A stretch of DNA of 64,000 nt from Planctomycetota bacterium (GTDB taxonomy: Bacteria > Planctomycetota > Phycisphaerae > Phycisphaerales > SM1A02). The stretch spans positions 1-64,000 of the forward strand of contig JAAELP010000117.1 in assembly GCA_024226535.1 (NCBI GenBank), written 5' to 3'. Below the pieces are notes generated by a model. The model was not told the DNA's origin and searched no databases. It saw only the letters and a list, made by a program, of their open reading frames with translations. Position numbers and translations under genes: made by a program. Of the stretch, positions 1-8,459 are shown in pieces (the first letter of the stretch is position 1; each line of letters starts with the position of its first letter).

Positions 1-1
1 C

Positions 2-364
2 GGCGGCGTCCTGCCGCCTCCCGCACGGCGCGGCGGGGCAATCGCTGCGCCGTGCGTCCGTGCACGGCTTGCTTCAATTGGTGAGCCCGCGCAATGCGCG
101 CCCTGGACTCGACCCACGACCAACCGAGCCCGCAGGATGCGGGCGGTCGCCGCGCAATCCCGCAGCTCCGGAGGAGCTGCCTCATATAGCCCAAACCCAC
201 GTCCGAACGTCCCTGCGCGAGCCGGCAGGACGCCGGCGGGTTCGGCGGCCCAAGGACTCCTTGAGTGAGCCGCAGGACGCGGCGTCAAAGCACGAGCGTT
301 CGGCCGTCCAAGGCACTCCTCTGCGCTATCGTGCGGCGTGGAGCGAAGCCGGCAGGACGCCGGC
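2..364. repeat. Gene-free stretch with a family of AGGAC/AGGAT-loop hairpins
   Basis: No convincing gene lies in the first 392 bases. Five perfect stem-loops share the five-base loop AGGAC or AGGAT, read on one strand or the other: 2-18 (loop GTCCT, the complement), 128-144 (GCCCGC stem), 221-237 (GCCGGC), 269-283 (GCCGC) and 348-364 (GCCGGC). Stem sequences differ but always pair, while the loop is constant. Two further perfect hairpins with other loops sit at 162-180 and 251-263. Spacing is irregular, so this is not a CRISPR array. REP-like selfish repeats or structured RNA are both possible. Confidence 0.7.
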
Positions 365-392
365 GAAGCGGTGGGTCTTCCAACCTTGCGCA

Positions 393-911
393 TCACCCCC
401 CCACCAGAACATATGGCAACAACTCCGCCGGCACCTCGCGCAAACCGCGTCGCCGCGCCTTCGCCACCGCGTAGCGCAACGACTCCCCCATCCGGCGCTC
501 CACGGCCGGGGTCACGTTGAATCCGTGTTCGCGCATCGCGGCCAGCGCCCAGCGCCACGCGTGGTACTCCTCCAGGCAACGCGGGCGGAAGCGCCGGAAG
601 CCGATGGCGTGATGGCCGATCTCGTGCAGGAAGATCGCGCAGCTCACCGGGCCGCGGGGGCGCGGCGCCTCGATGAGCCGGGCGACGCGTCCGCCGTCGT
701 AGTGCACTTCCCAGGCGCAGCCGCTGGAGCTGCCGCGCCAGCGGTGCACGCGTACGCCGTAGGCGTTCTTCATCTCCTCGACGAGCGCGTCGTAGCGGTC
801 CTGGATCGCGCGGCGACGCGGAACCGCGGCGGTCGGCGCCGGCGACGGGCGTCGGCGACTCCGCTGGCGTCTGGAGAGCAGGTCCCAGAGCGTCTGTGGA
901 AAGAGCGTCAC
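393..911 (-). CDS. Small putative zinc-metalloprotease-like protein (HEIGHH motif)
   Basis: A 172-residue protein of no family I can name. Residues 96-101 read HEIGHH, the HExxH signature of zincin metallopeptidases, and a Glu pair at 114-115 in a following helix could supply a third ligand. The N-terminal ~35 residues are Arg/Pro-rich and probably disordered. No signal peptide or membrane segment is seen, so a cytoplasmic location is likely. The GTG start at 911-909 overlaps the fmt stop codon (GTGA), so translation is probably coupled to fmt in a def-fmt-this gene set. Catalytic activity is inferred from the motif only; it could be a non-peptidase metal-binding protein. Confidence 0.7.
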   Translation of the reverse strand: MTLFPQTLWDLLSRRQRSRRRPSPAPTAAVPRRRAIQDRYDALVEEMKNAYGVRVHRWRGSSSGCAWEVHYDGGRVARLIEAPRPRGPVSCAIFLHEIGHHAIGFRRFRPRCLEEYHAWRWALAAMREHGFNVTPAVERRMGESLRYAVAKARRRGLREVPAELLPYVLVGG

Positions 912-1825
912 GTCGCGCCCACCAGCGCGTCGTCCGGCACCCGGTGCCCCCGGCGGTAGGCGTCGAACGTCATCGCCTTCTTCCCCGGCGGCTGGACGGA
1001 AAGCAGCCGCACTGCACCCGGGGCGCACCGCACACGGCCGTCGGCGAGGATCTCCCCCGCCGGTCCGTCGCCCGCGCACTCGGGCTCGTCGCTGACGCGC
1101 AGCAGCTTGAGCGTTGCCTCGCCCACGCGCACCGTGCACCCCGGCCACGGCGTGAGGCCGTGCACGCGGCACCGTACGGCGGCGGCGGTCTGGTCGAAGC
1201 GCACGGTCCCGTCGTCGCGCGACATCTTCGGCGCCTTCGTCGCCAGCGCGTGGTCCTGCGGCTGCCCTGCGAGCATCCCCGCCGCGTGCGCGTCGAGCGT
1301 CTCGCCGACCGCTTCCGGACCGAGCTCCGCGAGGCGGTCGTGCAGCTCGCCGGCGGTCTCCATGGGATCGATCGGCGTGCGGCGCACCGCGAGCACGTCG
1401 CCGGCGTCCATGCGTTCCACCACCGTGATCACGCTCACGCCGGTCTCCCGCTCGCCGTCCATCATCGCCCGGTTGATGGGAGCCGCCCCGCGGTACTTCG
1501 GCAGGATGGACCCGTGGAGGTTGATCACGAAGCGATCCGCGAGCAGCTCGTTGCTCAGCTTCTGGCCGTACGCGATGACCACCCAGGCATCCGTGCTCAA
1601 CGCGCGGATCACCGCGAGGACCGCCGGCTCGTTGACGTTGGGTGGCGTCAGCACCGGCAGGCCGTGATCCCGGGCAAACGCGGCGACCGGTGTGGGCGTC
1701 ACCGTCCGGCGACGACCGGCGGGACGGTCGGGCTGGGCGATGACCAGCGCGACCTCGTGCTCACGCATGAGGTGCCGCAGCGTCGGCAGCCCGAACGCGC
1801 CGGATCCGAAGAAGACGAGACGCAT
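908..1825 (-). CDS. fmt: Methionyl-tRNA formyltransferase
   Basis: Transfers a formyl group from 10-formyl-tetrahydrofolate to Met-tRNA(fMet) in the cytoplasm before translation initiation. The 305 residues fit the family's usual ~310. The N-terminal Rossmann-like fold starts with VFFGSGAFG, and the catalytic triad of the family is visible as N102 and H104 in NLHGSILPKYRGAAP and D140 in MDAGDV. The C-terminal OB-fold domain follows. The start is placed at the ATG beginning MRLVFFG; reading further upstream would run into def in another frame. There is no Shine-Dalgarno sequence, but a TATCGT hexamer lies 8 nt upstream. It follows def by 56 nt, the common def-fmt pairing. Confidence 0.96.
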   Translation of the reverse strand: MRLVFFGSGAFGLPTLRHLMREHEVALVIAQPDRPAGRRRTVTPTPVAAFARDHGLPVLTPPNVNEPAVLAVIRALSTDAWVVIAYGQKLSNELLADRFVINLHGSILPKYRGAAPINRAMMDGERETGVSVITVVERMDAGDVLAVRRTPIDPMETAGELHDRLAELGPEAVGETLDAHAAGMLAGQPQDHALATKAPKMSRDDGTVRFDQTAAAVRCRVHGLTPWPGCTVRVGEATLKLLRVSDEPECAGDGPAGEILADGRVRCAPGAVRLLSVQPPGKKAMTFDAYRRGHRVPDDALVGAT

Positions 1826-1833
1826 CGCCGGAC

Positions 1834-1839
1834 ACGATA
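1834..1839 (-). promoter_or_regulatory. Putative -10 box of a leaderless fmt transcript
   Basis: TATCGT ends 8 nt before the fmt ATG, at the distance that would place transcription start on or next to the A of the start codon. No Shine-Dalgarno sequence is present and no good -35 was identified. One of seven similar cases in this window. Confidence 0.4.
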
Positions 1840-1881
1840 GCGTCGGGCGGTGACCCGGGCCCAGAGCCCCCACGGCTTTCC

Positions 1882-2442
1882 TCAGCCTCTCAGCCCCCTC
1901 GTCGACATGGGGGCGTCGTCCACGAGCCGCGCGGCCGCCTCCAGCTCCTTGATCGGCTTGCGGTTGGCGAGCCGGTCCATCGGCGACATGCGGTCGAGGA
2001 TGAGCACGCCGTCGAGGTGGTCGTACTCGTGCTGCCAGATGCGGGCGAGCATGCCCTCGGCGGACCGGGTGAACGTCCGGCCGTCGATGTCGAGAGCGGT
2101 GATCGTGGCCGCCAGCGGCCGGCGGACCTGGACGGTGATGCCCGGCAGGCTCAGGCACCCTTCCTCGCCGGACTCCAGGTCGCCGCGCTCCAGCTCGAGC
2201 CTCGGGTTGACGTAGACGCGGTCCTCGGGGTCCGCGTCGCGACCGTTCGTCACGAACAGCCGCCAAGGCAGGCCGACCTGCGGCCCGGCGAGGCCCACGC
2301 CCTCGGCATCGTGCATCAACTCGATCATGCGGAGCGCGACGGCGCGCACCTCGTCGTCCACGGCCTCCAGGGGCCGGGCCTTCTGCTTGAGGACCGGAGC
2401 CGGGTAGGACACGATCGAGAGTCGGGACGGATCGACGTTCAT
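1882..2442 (-). CDS. def: Peptide deformylase
   Basis: Removes the N-formyl group from nascent proteins; a cytoplasmic metal enzyme. All three family motifs are present in the 186 residues: GVGLAGPQ at 48-55, EEGCLSLP with ligand C96, and QHEYDHLDG with ligands H138 and H142 and catalytic E139. Gly replaces the more usual Ala in motif 1 (GLAGPQ for GLAAPQ), a tolerated variation. The start chosen is the ATG of MNVDPSRL; the 15 codons upstream in frame look non-coding. A TAGCAT hexamer sits 7 nt before this ATG and there is no Shine-Dalgarno sequence. fmt lies 56 nt downstream, so formylation and deformylation are encoded together. Confidence 0.96.
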   Translation of the reverse strand: MNVDPSRLSIVSYPAPVLKQKARPLEAVDDEVRAVALRMIELMHDAEGVGLAGPQVGLPWRLFVTNGRDADPEDRVYVNPRLELERGDLESGEEGCLSLPGITVQVRRPLAATITALDIDGRTFTRSAEGMLARIWQHEYDHLDGVLILDRMSPMDRLANRKPIKELEAAARLVDDAPMSTRGLRG

Positions 2443-2449
2443 CGCCGGA

Positions 2450-2455
2450 ATGCTA
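2450..2455 (-). promoter_or_regulatory. Putative -10 box of a leaderless def transcript
   Basis: TAGCAT ends 7 nt before the def ATG, which has no Shine-Dalgarno sequence. The position fits transcription starting at the start codon. No clear -35 box was found. Confidence 0.35.
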
Positions 2456-2519
2456 CGCGGCCTCCCGATGGCCAGCCAGGGGGCCAAATCGTTGACCGGT
2501 GCCCGAAACCGTCATACCT

Positions 2520-2549
2520 TTGCCGGTCCGGCCGAGCGCCGGATATGCT
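2520..2549 (+). promoter_or_regulatory. Possible sigma70-type promoter for the TPR-kdsB pair
   Basis: TTGCCG (2520-2525) and TATGCT (2544-2549) are separated by 18 bases in the divergent gap between def and the TPR gene. The predicted start near 2556 would give a leader of about 60 nt before the GTG at 2619. Match is moderate. Confidence 0.3.
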
Positions 2550-2618
2550 TGAGTCGAAAGGTCGGCTGACTCCCGCGGAGACGACGGGCGGGGTCGTCCA
2601 CCCGCCCGGGGAACGCAC

Positions 2619-4109
2619 GTGGCACTGTTCAGAAAGAAACAACCCAACGGCGACGCCAACGGCAGCAGTGCCAAGGCCGAGTTCACGCCGCAGCCGGAGA
2701 AGGCGCGGAAGTGGTTCGAGCACGCCAAGGCCACGGCGATGGCGTCAAACTACGCCTACGCGCTGGAGTGCTACGCGAACGGGATCAAGCTCGATCCCGG
2801 CGTGATGTCCGCCCACGCCAGCATGTGGGATGCCGCCGTTCGGTACATGAACCAGGACAACTCGAAGCCCGCATCGGGGAAGGACATCAAGCAGTTCGAC
2901 GACGGCACCCCGGTCGGACGCCTCGCCGCGGCGGAATTCGCCTGGATGAAGGACCTCAAGAACCAAAAGGCCGGCGTGAAGGCGCTGGAGGCGGCGGTCA
3001 AGGCCGAGCAGTTCGAGGTCGGCAACTGGTTCGCGCCCAAGGTCCTCGGGCTCATCAAGATCCAGAAGAAGCTCAGCAAGAGCATGCTGATGCAGACCAT
3101 GGCCCTCTTCCGGGACGTCGGCGCCTGGGACGAGTCGATGACGGTGGGCGAGATGGCCCGCGAACTCGACCCCGCCGACAGCGACCTCGACTCGCAGCTC
3201 AAGAACCTGTCCGCCCAGCGCGCGATGGACCAGGGTGGCTATGCCGACACCACGACGGAGGAGGGTGGCTTCCGCAAGTTCATCAAGGACGACGAGAAGC
3301 AGCGCGAGCTGATCGAGGAGGAGTCGCTGGCGGGAGCCGGGTCGTCCGAGGAGCGGGTCTTCGCCCGCGCCAAGGCGGCCTACGAGGCGACGCCGACCGT
3401 GCCGGATGTGATCAACCGCTACGCCCAACTCCTCAAGAAGCAAGGGACGCCCGATTCCGCCCAGGCCGCGGGCGACCTCTACCAGAAGGGCTTCGAGGAC
3501 ACCGGCGAGTACCGCTTCCGCATGGCCGCCGGAGACATCCGCATCGAGCTGATGGTCGCGGAGCTTCGCGGGCTCGACGAGAAGCTCGAGTCCGGCGGCG
3601 ATGACGGCGTCCGCGGGCAACGCGACGCATTGAATACGAAGATCCTCGAGCTGAAGACGGCCGAGTACACCGACCGCGTCGCCAAGTACCCGACCGACCG
3701 CGTCCGGAAGTTCCATCTCGGCATGGTCGAGTACGAGCTGGAGCGGTACCAGGAAGCGATGGAGCAGTTTCAGAAGTCGAAGGACGAGCCGAAGCTGCGG
3801 GTCCAGTCCGGGCACATGCTGGGCCGCTGCTTCTACGCGGAGAAGTGGTACTCGGAGGCGATCACCGAATACGAGGAGGCGCTCCAGGTCATCGAGGTCA
3901 CCGAGAAGGACCGCGAGCAGGCCCTCCGCTACGACCTCATGCTCGCCCTGATCGAGGCGGCCCGCGAGGAGGATTCGATCGACCTCGCGAAGCAGGCCAA
4001 GTCGATCTGCTCGGAGATCGCGCGTCGCGACATCACCTACCGCGACATCCGGGCGAAGCGCAAGGAAGTGGACAAAGTAATTGCCGGCCTGACCGGTCCG
4101 CGCGAGTGA
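2619..4109 (+). CDS. TPR-repeat protein of unknown function
   Basis: A 496-residue soluble, charged, almost wholly helical protein. TPR-like helix pairs are visible near the N-terminus (around residues 30-70, WFEHAKATAMASNYAYALEC) and near the C-terminus (around 365-450, with YELERYQEAMEQFQKSKDE and YSEAITEYEEALQV). The middle is Lys/Glu-rich and may form long helices. There is no signal peptide or membrane segment, so it probably acts as a cytoplasmic scaffold; its partners cannot be read from sequence. The start is a GTG followed by MALFRKKQ-type sequence. kdsB begins 4 nt after the stop, implying co-transcription, though a shared role in LPS synthesis would be speculation. Confidence 0.88.
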   Translation: MALFRKKQPNGDANGSSAKAEFTPQPEKARKWFEHAKATAMASNYAYALECYANGIKLDPGVMSAHASMWDAAVRYMNQDNSKPASGKDIKQFDDGTPVGRLAAAEFAWMKDLKNQKAGVKALEAAVKAEQFEVGNWFAPKVLGLIKIQKKLSKSMLMQTMALFRDVGAWDESMTVGEMARELDPADSDLDSQLKNLSAQRAMDQGGYADTTTEEGGFRKFIKDDEKQRELIEEESLAGAGSSEERVFARAKAAYEATPTVPDVINRYAQLLKKQGTPDSAQAAGDLYQKGFEDTGEYRFRMAAGDIRIELMVAELRGLDEKLESGGDDGVRGQRDALNTKILELKTAEYTDRVAKYPTDRVRKFHLGMVEYELERYQEAMEQFQKSKDEPKLRVQSGHMLGRCFYAEKWYSEAITEYEEALQVIEVTEKDREQALRYDLMLALIEAAREEDSIDLAKQAKSICSEIARRDITYRDIRAKRKEVDKVIAGLTGPRE

Positions 4110-4113
4110 CGCC

Positions 4114-4857
4114 GTGACCGTGCCCGCGACCATCGTCATACCCGCCCGTTACGAATCACAGCGTTTCCCCGGCAAGGTGCTCGCCGACCGCACCGGCAAA
4201 CCGCTCATCCAGCACGTGTGGGAGCGCGCCGGCCAGGCGGCCTCGGCCCGACGCGTGGTCATCGCCACCGACGACGAGCGCATCCGCGTGGCGGCCGAGG
4301 CGTTCGGGGCGGTCGTGATCATGACGCGTCGGGATCACCCCAACGGAACCAGCCGGATCGCCGAGGCGGCGGCGCACCTCGACACGGACCTCGTCGTCAA
4401 CGTCCAGGGCGACGAGCCGGAGATCGAGCCGAAGCTCATCGACCTCGCCGTAGACGCCATCGTCGGGCACGGCGACTGCCCGGTGAGCACGGTGGCCTCG
4501 CCGTTCGATCCCGAAGAGGATCCCGCCGATCCGAACGTGGTGAAGGTCGTCGTCGATGCGCGCGGGCGGGCGCTCTACTTCAGCCGGGCCCTGATCCCGC
4601 ATGACCGGGACGGCGCCGGCGCCGCCGCGGCGTGCCCCCTCAAGCACCTCGGCCTGTACGTCTACCGCCGACCGTTCCTCTCCACGTACGTCAGGCTCGC
4701 CCCGACCCCGCTGGAGACGACCGAGCGCCTCGAGCAGCTCCGCGTGCTGGAGCACGGCTTCGGCATCGCCGTCGCGATCGGCAACGCCTCGTACACCGGC
4801 ATCGACACGCCGGAGCAGTACGACGCGTTCGTCGCCCGGAGCGCCGGGACAACCTGA
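4114..4857 (+). CDS. kdsB: 3-deoxy-manno-octulosonate cytidylyltransferase (CMP-Kdo synthetase)
   Basis: Couples Kdo to CMP, giving the donor for the inner core of lipopolysaccharide; cytoplasmic. The 247 residues match the family length. The nucleotide-binding N-terminus VIPARYESQRFPGKVL, ATDDERI at 51-57, and NVQGDEP around 96-102 are the standard KdsB motifs; D100 belongs to the metal/CTP site. The C-terminal half has the family's HLGLYVYRRPFL segment. The start is GTG, 4 nt after the preceding TPR gene. Presence of this gene argues for an LPS-bearing outer membrane. Confidence 0.95.
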   Translation: MTVPATIVIPARYESQRFPGKVLADRTGKPLIQHVWERAGQAASARRVVIATDDERIRVAAEAFGAVVIMTRRDHPNGTSRIAEAAAHLDTDLVVNVQGDEPEIEPKLIDLAVDAIVGHGDCPVSTVASPFDPEEDPADPNVVKVVVDARGRALYFSRALIPHDRDGAGAAAACPLKHLGLYVYRRPFLSTYVRLAPTPLETTERLEQLRVLEHGFGIAVAIGNASYTGIDTPEQYDAFVARSAGTT

Positions 4858-4885
4858 CGAAGGGCGCGTGCGCGTCGGGAGCCGA

Positions 4886-4891
4886 TACCCT
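4886..4891 (+). promoter_or_regulatory. Putative -10 box of a leaderless transcript (RNase HII-like gene)
   Basis: TACCCT ends 6 nt before the ATG at 4898. The gene has no Shine-Dalgarno sequence. Spacing would put the first transcribed base at or near the start codon. Confidence 0.3.
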
Positions 4892-4897
4892 GCGAAC

Positions 4898-5881
4898 ATG
4901 CTCGTGTACGCGGGGATCGACGAGGCGGGGTACGGGCCGATGCTCGGGCCGCTGTGCGTCGCCGGGACGGCGTTCGTGCTGGAAGGCGATCTGCCCGAGC
5001 GCGGCGCGCCGAACCTCTGGTCGATGCTCTCCGGCGCCGTCTGCCGGCGGCGGCGGGATCGGCGGCATCGGATCGCGGTCGACGATTCCAAGAAGCTCAA
5101 GGGCGCCAACAGCAGCACCACGGTCCATCCCCTGCGCGATCTGGAGCGTGGCGTGCTCGCCTTCGCCGCCGCGGCGGACGAGGACGACGCGGTCATCACC
5201 GGACCGGACGCCGTCCTGCTCGACCGACTCGGCGTCGAGGTGGCGCGACGACCGTGGTACGACTCGACGACCGCCACGCCCGTCGCGCACGAGGCGGACG
5301 AGATCCGCATCGCCGCCAGCCGCGTGCGGCGCGCGCTGGAGCGGGCGGGCGTCACCTGCGCCTCGATTCGGTGCGAGGCCCTCGACGCCGGCGACTTCAA
5401 CCAGCGGGTACGGCGGACGGGCACCAAGGCGGGGGTCAACTTCGAGGCCGTCTCGCGTCTCGTCGCCGCCATCTGGAACCGCTGGCCCGATGCTCATCCC
5501 CGCGTCGTCGTCGATCGACAGGGCGGCCGCACGCACTATCTCGACGACCTCCAGGTCGCCTTCCCCGAATCCCGGATCCGCATCGTGACCGAGTCGGAGG
5601 CGCTGTGCCGGTACGAGCTTCGGCGCGGCGACGATCCCCTGACCATCAGCTTCGTCCGCGACTCCGAGCGGCACCACCTGCCGGTCGCCCTGGCCTCGAT
5701 GACCGCCAAGTACGTCCGCGAACTGCTCATGATCCGGCTGAACCGCTTCTTCCGGGGGCACCGCCCGGAGCTGAAGCCGACGGCGGGATACGTGACGGAC
5801 GCGCGTCGCTATCTCGCCGATATAGACCCGGTGATCGATCAGCTCGGGCTGGAGCGAGAGGAGTTGATCAGGGTCGTGTGA
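4898..5881 (+). CDS. Divergent ribonuclease HII-like protein
   Basis: A 327-residue protein related to, but clearly distinct from, ribonuclease HII. The N-terminus GIDEAGYGPMLGPL parallels the RNase HII active-site motif DEAGRGPLAGP, giving D8 and E9. DDSKKLKG at 62-69 parallels the family's DSKKL segment, VVVDRQGG supplies D206 as a candidate third acid, and SMTAKYVREL near 268-277 parallels the family's conserved S-x-x-AK-x-xR segment. It is over 100 residues longer than usual because of a region of about 100 residues between the second and third motifs. It may cleave RNA in RNA-DNA hybrids or have another nuclease role. The ATG chosen starts directly at the conserved motif; upstream codons are unrelated. 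Confidence 0.82.
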   Translation: MLVYAGIDEAGYGPMLGPLCVAGTAFVLEGDLPERGAPNLWSMLSGAVCRRRRDRRHRIAVDDSKKLKGANSSTTVHPLRDLERGVLAFAAAADEDDAVITGPDAVLLDRLGVEVARRPWYDSTTATPVAHEADEIRIAASRVRRALERAGVTCASIRCEALDAGDFNQRVRRTGTKAGVNFEAVSRLVAAIWNRWPDAHPRVVVDRQGGRTHYLDDLQVAFPESRIRIVTESEALCRYELRRGDDPLTISFVRDSERHHLPVALASMTAKYVRELLMIRLNRFFRGHRPELKPTAGYVTDARRYLADIDPVIDQLGLEREELIRVV

Positions 5882-5888
5882 TCGACGA

Positions 5889-5916
5889 TTGACTCGGAAA
5901 CCCGCCCTGCTAAACT
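5889..5916 (+). promoter_or_regulatory. Sigma70-type promoter for the fusA leader
   Basis: TTGACT (5889-5894) and TAAACT (5911-5916) are separated by 16 bases, close to consensus. The expected start near 5923 gives a 5' leader of about 305 nt before fusA. It lies 8 nt after the preceding gene's stop codon. Confidence 0.6.
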
Positions 5917-5922
5917 GCCAAA

Positions 5923-6228
5923 GCGTTCTCTCACCGATTCTGGTGAGCCTCGAAAGGAGCTTCCCATGCGCGAGGAAGACGAGAACGCCCGCCTGCGTTA
6001 GCCGTCCCGTAACGGCCCGGCGCAACGCGGGCTGAAGACCGGGACGACCGTGCCCCCGCCTCGCCACGTCGGGGCCTTCAGAGGGCGGCACGATCGGCCG
6101 ATAACGAGTGGACCTGCACCGACCCCCTCGAGGTGATCGTCGATCACCGCGATTCGGGATCGAAGCATTGACCGCAACCGGGGACTCCGCCGGAGTCCCA
6201 GAGACCCGTTCGCATTGGATCACTGACC
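5923..6228 (+). ncRNA. Structured 5' leader of fusA (candidate cis-regulatory RNA)
   Basis: About 305 bases without a long reading frame, but rich in paired segments. Perfect hairpins occur at 5930-5947 (CTCACC/GGTGAG), 6132-6148 (GGTGATC/GATCACC, 3-nt loop) and 6181-6199 (GGGACTCC/GGAGTCCC, 3-nt loop), the last ending 29 nt before the fusA ATG. A longer helix pairs 6045-6054 with 6087-6096 with one mismatch. An 11-codon minigene with a strong ribosome-binding site sits near the 5' end. The arrangement suggests attenuation or translational control of elongation factor G; no known riboswitch or ribosomal-protein leader was recognised. Confidence 0.5.
5966..6001 (+). CDS. 11-residue leader peptide in the fusA leader (putative)
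   Basis: ATG at 5966 is preceded by AAAGGAG with ideal spacing, one of the best ribosome-binding sites in the window, and opens a frame encoding MREEDENARLR before TAG at 5999-6001. Arg is used three times and the peptide is highly charged. A 6-bp hairpin lies just upstream and a strongly structured RNA just downstream, the typical layout of a translated regulatory minigene. There is no direct evidence that it is translated; chance occurrence cannot be excluded. Confidence 0.45.
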   Translation: MREEDENARLR

Positions 6229-8343
6229 ATGGCACTCGACCTCAAGTACGTTCGCAACATCGGCATCTGCGCCCACATCGACGCTGGCAAGACCACCGTC
6301 ACCGAGCGCGTGCTGTTCTACACCGGTCAGCGGTACAAGATGGGCGAGGTCCACGAGGGTACCGCGACCATGGACTTCCTCGCGGAGGAGCAGGAGCGCG
6401 GCATCACGATCCAGTCGGCCGCGACGACCTGCCCCTGGACCTACCAGGACGTCGAGTACACGGTGAACCTGATCGACACGCCCGGGCACGTCGACTTCAC
6501 GATCGAGGTCGAGCGCTCGATGCGCGTGCTCGACGGCGCGGTCGTGGTCTTCGACGGGAAGGAAGGCGTCGAGGCGCAGTCCGAGACCGTCTGGCGCCAG
6601 GCCGAGCGGTACGTCGTGCCGCGTATCTGTTTCATCAACAAGATGGACAAGATCGGCGCCGACTTCGAGTTCAGCCTCCGCACCATCCGCGAGCGGCTCG
6701 GCGTCAACCCGATCGCGGTCCAGCTTCCGATCGGTGCGAGCGACACCTTCGAGGGGATCATCGATCTGCTCGAGATGCGGGCGTACTACTTCGACGAGGG
6801 CGAGCTGGGCGCGATCGTGCACGAGCGCGACATTCCCGACGACCTCAAAGAGACGGCCGAGCTGTACCACCACGAGCTGGTGGAGCAGGCGGCGGAGCTG
6901 GACGACGCCCTCACCGAGCAGTACCTCGAGGACGAGTCCGCGATCACCGCCGACCAGATTCGCGCCGCCCTCCGCGCCGGCACGCTCGACCAGCGTTGCT
7001 ACCCGGTCTTCTGCGGCGCCGCGCTGAAGAACATCGGCATCCAGCGTCTGCTCAACGGTGTCATCGACTACCTGCCCAACCCGACCGAGGTCCCGGACGT
7101 GCAGGGCATCGATCCGAAACGCAAGGACGAGCCGGCGACGCGTCCCGCCAGCATCGACGCCCCGTTCTCCGCGCTCGTGTTCAAGGTCGTGGCCGACTCC
7201 CATGGCGACCTGACCTACCTCCGCATCTACTCCGGCAAGCTCCCCAAGGGCACCCGCGTGCTCAACCCCGGCAGCGACAAGAAGGAGAACGTCAGCCGGA
7301 TCTTCGAGATGCACGCCAAGGATCGCCAGCCCCTGGACCAGGCCGAGGCCGGGCAGATCGTGGCCGTCATCGGGATCAAGCACTCGGTCACGGGCGACAC
7401 GCTCTGCGCGACCGACGCCCCGATCGTGCTCGAGAAGATGGACTTCCCCGAGCCCGTGATCTCGATGTCGATCGAGCCGAACACGAACGACGACAAGAAG
7501 AAGCTGAGCGAGGCCCTGACCACGATCCGCCGAGAGGATCCCTCCTTCCGCACCACCTACAACGACGAGACGGGCGAGACGATCATCGCGGGCATGGGCG
7601 AGCTGCACCTGGAGATCGTCAAGAACAAGCTCCTCCGCGACATGAAGATCGGCGTCCGCGTCGGCACCCCGCGGGTGAGCTACCGCGAGACGATCACCGG
7701 CACCGCCAACGCGGTGCGTGGCAAGTTCGTCAAGCAGACCGGTGGCCGCGGCCAGTTCGGCGACGTCATCATCAACGTCTCCCCGATCACGCCCGAGCAG
7801 GCCGAGGCCGAAGAGCTGGAGCTGAAGAACGGCGTGGCCTTCATCGACAAGATCTCGCAAGGCGCGATCCCGCGTGAGTACATCCCGTCCGTCGCCGTCG
7901 GCATCCGGAACGCGGCGCAGTCCGGGATCCTCGGCGGCTACACGATGGTGAACCTCAAGGTCGAGTTGGTCGACGGATCCTCCCACGAGGTGGACTCGAG
8001 CCAGATCGCCTTCGAGCAGGCCGGCGCGCTCGCCTTCCGCGAGGCGTGCACCCAGGCGGGCCTCGCCCTGATGGAGCCCATCATGAAGGTCACGATCACC
8101 ACCCCCGACGAGTACTTCGGGGGCGTCTCCGGCGACCTCGCGTCGCGGCGGGGCCAGATCGTGGACTCGGAACTCCGCGGCAACACGCGCGTGATCCACG
8201 CCGAGGTGCCCTTGTCCGAGATGTTCGGCTACGAGACGGTCCTGCGTGGTCTCACCTCCGGCCGGGCGAGCAGCACGATGGAGCCCGCCGAGTACCGTCT
8301 CATGCCCGACCGGCTTCGCGACGAGGTGCTCGCCAAGACCTGA
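6229..8343 (+). CDS. fusA: Translation elongation factor G
   Basis: GTPase that drives ribosomal translocation; cytoplasmic. The 704 residues match full-length EF-G. GTP-binding motifs are AHIDAGKTT (residues 15-23), the switch segment [22 protein letters not shown] and NKMDK, followed by domain II, domain IV ([10 protein letters not shown]) and the C-terminal domain with [16 protein letters not shown]. It stands alone rather than in a str operon with rpsL, rpsG and tuf, and has its own promoter and long leader. Bacteria of this group often carry more than one EF-G paralogue, so whether this is the housekeeping copy cannot be judged from this window. Confidence 0.96.
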   Translation: MALDLKYVRNIGICAHIDAGKTTVTERVLFYTGQRYKMGEVHEGTATMDFLAEEQERGITIQSAATTCPWTYQDVEYTVNLIDTPGHVDFTIEVERSMRVLDGAVVVFDGKEGVEAQSETVWRQAERYVVPRICFINKMDKIGADFEFSLRTIRERLGVNPIAVQLPIGASDTFEGIIDLLEMRAYYFDEGELGAIVHERDIPDDLKETAELYHHELVEQAAELDDALTEQYLEDESAITADQIRAALRAGTLDQRCYPVFCGAALKNIGIQRLLNGVIDYLPNPTEVPDVQGIDPKRKDEPATRPASIDAPFSALVFKVVADSHGDLTYLRIYSGKLPKGTRVLNPGSDKKENVSRIFEMHAKDRQPLDQAEAGQIVAVIGIKHSVTGDTLCATDAPIVLEKMDFPEPVISMSIEPNTNDDKKKLSEALTTIRREDPSFRTTYNDETGETIIAGMGELHLEIVKNKLLRDMKIGVRVGTPRVSYRETITGTANAVRGKFVKQTGGRGQFGDVIINVSPITPEQAEAEELELKNGVAFIDKISQGAIPREYIPSVAVGIRNAAQSGILGGYTMVNLKVELVDGSSHEVDSSQIAFEQAGALAFREACTQAGLALMEPIMKVTITTPDEYFGGVSGDLASRRGQIVDSELRGNTRVIHAEVPLSEMFGYETVLRGLTSGRASSTMEPAEYRLMPDRLRDEVLAKT

Positions 8344-8459
8344 GCCGGCCCCATCCCGGGCTCGGCCAGCGGGCACGGGCACGTCCCGTTCGAGCGGCTG
8401 AAAGACACTCTGGCGGGATATTCCGTCACCCGAATCCCAACCACCCGGTACATGAAGTG

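Noticed and set aside
2-364. CRISPR array
   Set aside because: The palindromes differ in stem sequence, occur in both orientations and have irregular spacing from about 30 to 110 bases; there are no equal-length spacers and no cas gene.
908-2266. fmt extended upstream into def as a 452-residue fusion
   Set aside because: The extra N-terminal part is out of frame with def and has no domain; the fmt fold begins at MRLVFFG (1825).
5923-6228. tRNA or a known riboswitch in the fusA leader
   Set aside because: No cloverleaf, no CCA-type end and no recognisable riboswitch core; it is reported only as an unclassified leader.
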